Shown: positions 37,149-42,401 of the stretch, in pieces | Position numbering within the stretch: position 1 is the first letter of the stretch | Layout of the letters: each line of letters opens with the position of its first letter | Source: Chondrus crispus | Taxonomy: Eukaryota > Rhodophyta > Florideophyceae > Gigartinales > Gigartinaceae | Length of the DNA: 42,401 nt | Direction of reading: 5' to 3' | NCBI RefSeq assembly: GCF_000350225.1 | Contig: NW_005179222.1 | Span: 185,079 to 227,479, forward strand | Notes under the pieces: model-generated | What the model was told of the DNA's origin: nothing | The model's input: only the letters and a program-made list of their open reading frames with translations | Databases searched by the model: none | Made by a program: the position numbers and the translations under genes

Positions 37149-38057
37149 CTACGGGGGTCGTTGGCACTGCTGGCGTGGCGTGTATTGGGGCGGCGGTGGT
37201 TGTTGGGTTGGGGCAGGTTTGGGGAAGACGGGTTGCGGTGTACTGGCTTCTTGCTGCTTGTTCTGCATCAGCATGACCTGTCGGACATGGTTCGTGAATT
37301 TGCGGATGGAGGCGGGTGGGCTGCCCGCTAGCACGACAGCAACGGGTCCAAGGTCGGGGTGGTTGCTGATCACTTGTATCATGTAGTTGACGGTGGTGCG
37401 TTCTTGGTCTATGTTGGGGTAATTGGCGTTGATCATCTTTTGAAGGATTGAGATGTGGGTGTTGATAAACGTAGAAAATTCAGAACCAGGAAGAAGTTTG
37501 TTACATCGTGCCTCAGCGTCGAGGACTTCGTGGTTTTCGATGTTGGCGTCGTGGATGTGCTCGCGGAGAAGTGTGCATATGTGGTGAGGAGATTCGCGGA
37601 GGATGGTTGGGGGTAAGAGGGCTACGATGGTGGAGGGCAGGCTGGGTATGATGAGCTTGCGGAGCTGATCGGCCTGTTTGTTGCGCGTTTGGGTGGTCGC
37701 TGGGTCTGTTGTGGGTGTGGGTTCGGATTCGAGGAGGTATGCTGCGTCGATCGTTCTCGCGTGAAGCAGAAGGGCGTCATACCAGTAGGTGTAGTTTGTG
37801 GTGGTGAGGTTGGGGAGCAGATTTTGTGGATTGAATGTGATTTGTGTGATGTGTTTTGTGATGTGTTTGTGTTTAGTTGTGTCTTGGGGTTCGTGTTGAT
37901 CGTTTTCGTGGAGTGTTGCTTGTTGTAGAAGGTATGTTGTGTATTTGTTGATGTCTTGATTGAGGGCGCGGCGTTCAGAGCGGCGTTTTCGTTGCGAAGG
38001 GAGATTGTGGGATGTGGTGGAGTGTTGAGGTGGACTGGAGGGTGGCAGTGGTTGCAT
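37149..38057 (-). CDS. Copia-3 Gag, 302 aa
   Basis: It starts with an ATG 15 bp inside the 5' LTR. An N-terminal basic/disordered region is followed by an all-helical Copia Gag body (about 75-270; NLLPNLTTTNYTYWYDALLL, NHEVLDAEARCNKLLPGSEF, TVNYMIQVISNHPDLG) and a Pro/Gln-rich tail. The frame ends before the zinc knuckle, which lies just downstream in another frame, so the original product was longer. Confidence 0.8.
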   Translation of the reverse strand: MQPLPPSSPPQHSTTSHNLPSQRKRRSERRALNQDINKYTTYLLQQATLHENDQHEPQDTTKHKHITKHITQITFNPQNLLPNLTTTNYTYWYDALLLHARTIDAAYLLESEPTPTTDPATTQTRNKQADQLRKLIIPSLPSTIVALLPPTILRESPHHICTLLREHIHDANIENHEVLDAEARCNKLLPGSEFSTFINTHISILQKMINANYPNIDQERTTVNYMIQVISNHPDLGPVAVVLAGSPPASIRKFTNHVRQVMLMQNKQQEASTPQPVFPKPAPTQQPPPPQYTPRQQCQRPP

Positions 38058-38071
38058 AGCGGCCCATGACC

Positions 38072-38208
38072 TGTGACGAAGTAAGTCTCGTGCCCCCGGT
38101 AGTCCTGCGGGTGCGGGGCGAACGACCGCGAGCTTTTATTCGGTCCTGGCGCTGCTACCTACCTCAAATGGTGTGGCCTAGTTTGTGGCTGGCTTGTGGG
38201 TCATCACA
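38072..38208 (-). repeat. Probable 5' LTR of Copia-3 (about 137 bp)
   Basis: In coding orientation the segment would start TGTGATGACCC and end CGTCACA, followed at once by AGGTCATGGGCC-like primer-binding sequence, matching the layout of Copia-1. The inverted TGTGA/TCACA ends support it. No partner LTR is in the window, so the borders are inferred. Confidence 0.55.
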
Positions 38209-38221
38209 ATAACACAACTAA

Positions 38222-39074
38222 GGGTGACCCCACCGCCAACAAAATTTCTGTCCTAAAATTCCAACCACTAAAGTTTGGACCGATGGAAGAAATTTTGCAC
38301 CCCACCGCGCCACCATTTGTCCTAAAGTTTAGAATTTGGGAAGGATTCTTTTCCAAACCAAAATTATTTGGTCGAGATTTTTGTCCAAAGCGCCGTTTGG
38401 GCGAGCTTCGTTCTATAGTAACGGTACAGAAAACATCTGAATTTCATGTGCTTACAGCTCTACCAAAGCCCTCCCAAATGGCTTTGGGGCTGTTTTGACT
38501 GAAGTCCCATCAATAGTGTGGGACGCAAAAAGGAGTGTTGGGCAGCCTTCGCTCGTGGACATTTCCCATCTTCTCCCTCCTTATCGTCTTCTGAGAAGTG
38601 CAGGCAATGGCTGAGGTGGTTACTAGGACTGATGACTCGGCAGTAAGAGTGAGGAAAAAGGGTAAGGGACTGGGGTGGTCAGACGAGAATAATCTTGCCC
38701 TGTGCGTTGCTGAGAGCGCAGTGTCTGAGAACGCCGCGAATTGAAAGCGTGGTGTACTTGCCGAGTTGATAATTCCCAAACAGGAGCCTACATATTATGG
38801 AGAGCGGGCAAGTGACGAGCAAAAGTTGCCGCCAATTGTGGAACGGACGCGTGCAGTAGCTTGCTTCTTTGCGCCAAATGTATTTCTACGACATACTTGT
38901 AGCCTAATTGGGGTGACCCTGAATATGAATAGATGTATCGTGTTACAGGCGGGGTGGGGTTCATCTCTGAATCACCACCTCTCCCAAAGCGCGCCTTGAT
39001 TAAAAGATAGTAGATCCAATTACCGGAGGACAACTGTCTGCTTTTTGCGATTAGGGCGCGCGGTGGGGTCACCC
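38222..39074. mobile_element. PIF/Harbinger-type DNA transposon, 853 bp, non-autonomous
   Basis: Perfect 14-bp terminal inverted repeats GGGTGACCCCACCG (38222-38235) and CGGTGGGGTCACCC (39061-39074) are flanked by direct TAA copies at 38219-38221 and 39075-39077. A 3-bp TWA target site and ends starting with GGG are typical of PIF/Harbinger. The interior keeps a piece of a Myb/SANT-like gene but no DDE transposase. It sits about 10 bp from the outer end of the Copia-3 LTR. Confidence 0.85.
38607..38744 (+). pseudogene. Relic of a Myb/SANT-like protein inside the Harbinger-type element
   Basis: The 45-codon frame reads MAEVVTRTDDSAV, then GKGLGWSDENNLALCVAES and stops at 38742-38744. A tryptophan followed by an acidic stretch and ALC is the start of the Myb/SANT-like trihelix domain seen in the DNA-binding partner of Harbinger transposases. 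Only the first helix remains, so it is truncated. Confidence 0.5.
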
Positions 39075-39077
39075 TAA

Positions 39078-39918
39078 ATAACTTCATCCTTTGAGCCCTG
39101 AACCATGCCGGATGACACACGTGTGAGCGTATGATAACCTGTGCCAGAGGGTGAGCCATAGCACTATATAGAGGGAAGCACTACTAAAGTAGGCACTATT
39201 GAGCGACCCCCCCCTGTACATCGTTGTGCCGCCCGACGGATCACGTGCACCTGCGCGAATACTCGCTGAAGCGAATATTGCAGCTCGCTACAAGGATAGA
39301 AAGGTTCTCAGTCGAAAGGGCGATGTGTTTCGTCTTCCTGACAGGCTGAGGGGGGCCGTTTGGAGAGGACCGCTTTTTAGAAGCTTCTACTTGTCTGTCT
39401 TTTGCGGTTGCTTCGGCGGCATCTGTGGCAGGTCCTGTCGCGCTTTGATCCATTGATGGACTGTGCGCAGATGAAGCGATAGAGGCGTTCATGACGCATA
39501 TCGGTACGACCCGTGCAGTATAGGACTCGTTTGTGCTGATGAAAAGAACGGAAGACCCACTTCGTTTTCCTTCAAGACCGGTCGATCCGGCACTGCCGTG
39601 ATCAGGCGGATGTGAAACTCTTGGAAAACTCACGTGCCCCGAGTTTTCCGTATGCTGAGTTTTGCCAAACGCGTTGTTTGACAATTTTGCGTTCAGAAAA
39701 TCCGAGCAAGCTCGCCGCCAAAACACGCGTTCTCGTGACTTTGCGGACAACGTTATTGATTGTATCTGCAACTGTATCTGCAAAGATCCTTCTTTCAGCT
39801 TTCACTGCGCAGATGTCGTCGTGCAACGAAACAGACGCATTTCTAGTCTACAGTGCCACACAGGGACACGATAAGGACCACATGGGCAAGCGAAACGTTA
39901 AGGATATTTTCATCGACT
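39078..39918. other. Space downstream of the hemerythrin-RING gene
   Basis: A minus-strand ORF at 39241-39783 and another in a different frame at 39602-39826 lack ATG starts and recognisable domains. They may be one decayed gene or chance ORFs. A TATA-like CTATATAGAG lies near 39163-39172. The 3' untranslated region of the 39919-42401 gene must lie in the right part. Confidence 0.4.
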
Positions 39919-42401
39919 TTACATTTGGGATTGGTCCCGTTCCGTGGCATTCGCATCCACACGGTCCACCCTGGTGTTGTAACTTGAACAACGTGGGCAC
40001 TTGTTGTACACAAAGTGATACGGGGTGTTACTGTTTTCTTGGCAGTCCATGCAGTATAGGTCACACCGAGCTGTGCGGTACTCCGCTGGCATCATGTTCC
40101 CAGATGCTGCCAACTGCAGGTCCAGCTGCTGGAACAGCGGCTGTACTTCCTCTAGCGACTTAGCGCAGATGGGACAGCTCATGCGTTGTTGGTTGTACGC
40201 AGAATAGCACGACATGTGCATAAGATGGCCACATCGGAGATACTTAATAGGTCGTGTGCTGGTGAACAAGTACTGGTAGCATACTGGACAATCGCGTTCC
40301 ATAGAATTCGGGATACAGCGATGGCCTTCCTTCTCATATTTCATGCTCATGCACTGGTTGCATTTCATGCAGTGGAAGAAATCTTGGCCTAGACCCAAGC
40401 CTACCCGACAAACATTACAACTGTGACAGTGGTACACGCTTCGCTTCCCGTCGTCTTCGAAGAACACGCAAACCTTGCAGAAATACTTTGAAAATCGCTC
40501 TCTACATTCAGCGTTGACACAACCTGGCGAGACCGCCTGGAGCGTGTCGCACCGCATACACAGGATTTCTGTAGTAGCCGTTCTATCCATGATATGTGCT
40601 TGTTCGGCATCATGGCAAAGGCGGCACGTGTAAAGGCGATTGCAGCATGCCGCACGCATTTTGCAGGCGCGCATGTAGTGCTTGCATCCAAGGCGCTTTT
40701 TCCCACTTTCGTCTCTTCGATAGGATACAGAGCGATCATCTTCATTTTTCTGAAGCTTCTGGTTTGCAGCCAAGGCATTCGCCCGACTCTCGTTGTAAGG
40801 AGCCAGCATCACTTGTTGCATCATGCGCGTTCTCTCTTCCACAGAAAGTGATGCGTCACGTGCGATTGACCGCAGCGTTCTCTCCATGTTGTCCTTTCCT
40901 CTCAATATCACCAGCGCAGTCTTGACTGGATTCGACTTCTCGGCAGCTACCGCATCGTCAGCCTTTGAGCTGTCATCAACTCTTCTGGTCTCCAGTGCCG
41001 CAACTACTTTCGCATTCTTGCTGTCTTTCGGGGGTAGCTCATCGTCCTTCTCCTCCTCTAAAGGCAACCAAGTTTTCAACCAAGACTCGAACATGGTGGA
41101 CTGAGTCACTTGAAGGATGTGGTTCATCATTGTGTTTCTTTCCGACACAGACAACATACGGATCATCCACGGCAACAACTCGCGCAGTCGGTCGCAAGAC
41201 ATCTGCCCAAAAATCAACGCCATTATCTCGTGTTGTTCCTCTGCGGTGAACAACGCTTCGACGTGTGGCCACATGTGTTCCTCCTCTTCCTGAAGGTGAT
41301 GCATCATTTCATCACGAAGCGTTCTCGCGAGATTTTGCAACTTGTGAACTAGATGTGTGCATTCTGTTTCGTCGCATGCACATCGTAGTTCTTCGAGACA
41401 CTTCGCGAGGTTGTTGAAGAGTTTCCTTTCGTCGCAGTGGTCGTTCTTATACCTGGTCGAGATTCCTGGAACTCTCTTCTCAAGTCTGGGCAAGAGGATG
41501 TTATCTTCGGCTCGAGAATGGTCATCCACCATTTTCCGTAGGAAGGCAATGCTTTCTGCCAGCGACGCCAAAGTCCGAGGATTTGGGCTTGACCCATCCG
41601 CCGATATCTCTTTTGCTCTTCGCATAATGCCATGCAGTTCGATGCGGAAAGCTTTGTGAACTCGCAACATCTCCGATACTGGTCCCGACCCCATTGAGTC
41701 ACTTGTTCCAGTAGAGCAGCCGTATTCGTTCTCAATTTCCGGTACGCGAAGCCGTAATTCGTTCCATTCCATACGATCAGTCATACCTTTCTGCACGCTT
41801 TCAGCTATCGCGCCGACAACTTTCCGCACCTCATCCCGCGGGGCTGTTCGAATCAGGTTTCTTAGCATTGATTCCTGCTCGTTCACGGACAAAAAGCCAA
41901 ACATCCACGGAATAAGTTCATGTAAAAACTCGGAGGGCACCCTAGCCATGACGAGGCGCATGATACGATCTTGGTCTTCCAGACTGAAATGTGCTCTAAC
42001 CAGGGGGAGAATTTTTGTCTCCTCCTCGTTTATGTGTGCAGTGATATGATTGGCGATGTCCTTGATCGCCTTGACGACCTGTGCTTTTTGGGTTTCATCG
42101 CAATCAGGCATTCGCTTTCGACACCGTTCCGGTGCTTGACACTGGAGATCTGCGAGCCGCTGTGCCAAGCCATCGAAGAGTGCGACTTCATCATGATTAT
42201 CTTCATGTAGAGACATGCCATCCAACGAACACGGGGAAGAGGACAGTCTCAAACTGAGTTCTCGTATAAGGACGCTATCCTCACCGTCGGAGTGAGAATT
42301 GTGCACCCTACGCAAGAAGTGAATTCTAGCTGATAGTGACTGAAGTTGCTTCACATCGGCGACGTCCATGCTTTCGCAAAACCGGACAATGTCTTTGAGC
42401 T
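39919..42401 (-). CDS. Hemerythrin/CHY/RING E3 ubiquitin-ligase-like protein of the BRUTUS/HRZ type, 5' end outside the window
   Basis: 816 residues are visible from the ATG at 42369, but the frame stays open to the window edge. The first hemerythrin domain lacks its first helix here, so the true start lies further right. Two hemerythrin-like domains are visible: about 1-155 (HFLRRVHNSHSDGED, HEDNHDE, HITAHINEEE) and about 230-390 (LRVHKAFRIELH, VDDHSRAED, KNDHCDE, MMHHLQEEEEHMWP). They are followed by a CHY zinc finger from 560 (GCKHYMRACKMRAACCNRLY), CTCHY (about 635-690), a C3H2C3-type RING (694-735; CPVC, CGHLMH, CPIC) and a zinc ribbon (769-795; CMDC, CPRC). In plants and green algae, such proteins bind iron through hemerythrin domains and mark iron-response regulators for degradation. 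No intron is evident. Substrates here are unknown. Confidence 0.92.
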   Translation of the reverse strand, partial: LKDIVRFCESMDVADVKQLQSLSARIHFLRRVHNSHSDGEDSVLIRELSLRLSSSPCSLDGMSLHEDNHDEVALFDGLAQRLADLQCQAPERCRKRMPDCDETQKAQVVKAIKDIANHITAHINEEETKILPLVRAHFSLEDQDRIMRLVMARVPSEFLHELIPWMFGFLSVNEQESMLRNLIRTAPRDEVRKVVGAIAESVQKGMTDRMEWNELRLRVPEIENEYGCSTGTSDSMGSGPVSEMLRVHKAFRIELHGIMRRAKEISADGSSPNPRTLASLAESIAFLRKMVDDHSRAEDNILLPRLEKRVPGISTRYKNDHCDERKLFNNLAKCLEELRCACDETECTHLVHKLQNLARTLRDEMMHHLQEEEEHMWPHVEALFTAEEQHEIMALIFGQMSCDRLRELLPWMIRMLSVSERNTMMNHILQVTQSTMFESWLKTWLPLEEEKDDELPPKDSKNAKVVAALETRRVDDSSKADDAVAAEKSNPVKTALVILRGKDNMERTLRSIARDASLSVEERTRMMQQVMLAPYNESRANALAANQKLQKNEDDRSVSYRRDESGKKRLGCKHYMRACKMRAACCNRLYTCRLCHDAEQAHIMDRTATTEILCMRCDTLQAVSPGCVNAECRERFSKYFCKVCVFFEDDGKRSVYHCHSCNVCRVGLGLGQDFFHCMKCNQCMSMKYEKEGHRCIPNSMERDCPVCYQYLFTSTRPIKYLRCGHLMHMSCYSAYNQQRMSCPICAKSLEEVQPLFQQLDLQLAASGNMMPAEYRTARCDLYCMDCQENSNTPYHFVYNKCPRCSSYNTRVDRVDANATERDQSQM

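Larger units (their letters stand above)
34990..38208 (-). mobile_element. Copia-3: 5' part of a Ty1/Copia element cut by element B
   Basis: It runs from a short 5' LTR (38072-38208) through gag, protease and integrase to the first RT motif, where codons for KRKARCSVRGD meet the end of the element B LTR at 34990. RT core, RNase H and 3' LTR are missing and are not found left of element B. It belongs to the same group as Copia-1: it has the same CX2HX4HX4C knuckle and a similar primer-binding region. Several frameshifts are present. Confidence 0.85.

Overview
The window is nuclear-type DNA from a eukaryote, probably an alga. A red alga fits best, but this is an inference: the one good host gene is a hemerythrin/CHY/RING protein of the plant and algal BRUTUS/HRZ type, apparently without introns in the visible 2.48 kb, and it sits in a dense field of Copia and Gypsy elements. 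There are no bacterial operons, tRNAs, rRNAs or CRISPR arrays that I can recognise.

Layout. 1-2882: a decayed CTCHY/RING fragment at the left edge, one weak hypothetical ORF and gene-poor sequence. 2888-7653: a complete, young Copia element (Copia-1, minus strand) with identical 108-bp LTRs and a CAAAA target duplication. 8736-9002: a broken U1-type zinc-finger gene. 9449-11793: the 3' part of Copia-2 (minus). 11794-24614: a complete 12.8-kb Gypsy chromovirus (element A, minus) with 608-bp LTRs, gag, a CCHC nucleocapsid, pol ending in a chromodomain, and a 736-codon gene on the opposite strand between pol and the 3' LTR. 24615-25960: an RT/RNase H relic of another Copia lineage (Copia-4, plus). 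25971-26252: a short unknown ORF. 26253-31548: no convincing gene, but tandem repeats and many perfect hairpins. 31549-34989: the 3' part of a second, non-autonomous-looking element (element B, plus orientation), carrying a diverged copy of the same antisense gene and a related LTR. 34990-38208: the 5' part of Copia-3 (minus). 38222-39074: an 853-bp PIF/Harbinger-type DNA transposon with perfect TIRs, TAA target duplications and a Myb/SANT-like relic. 39919-42401: the hemerythrin/CHY/RING gene, which runs off the right edge.

The most interesting system is the element A/element B pair. A protein made from the antisense strand keeps long matching blocks, a basic RYRDLD motif and a C-terminal coiled coil between two very different elements. 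In element A it converges on pol across three 117-119-bp repeats built from nested palindromes. The two LTRs share a chain of short hairpins whose stems are kept although the sequence has diverged, and element A is unusually rich in perfect inverted repeats even inside pol. Element B has no visible gag or pol, so it may be a partner that depends on elements like A. The LTR-element junctions lie inside Copia pol sequences and lack matching target duplications, so the region has been rearranged after nested insertion.
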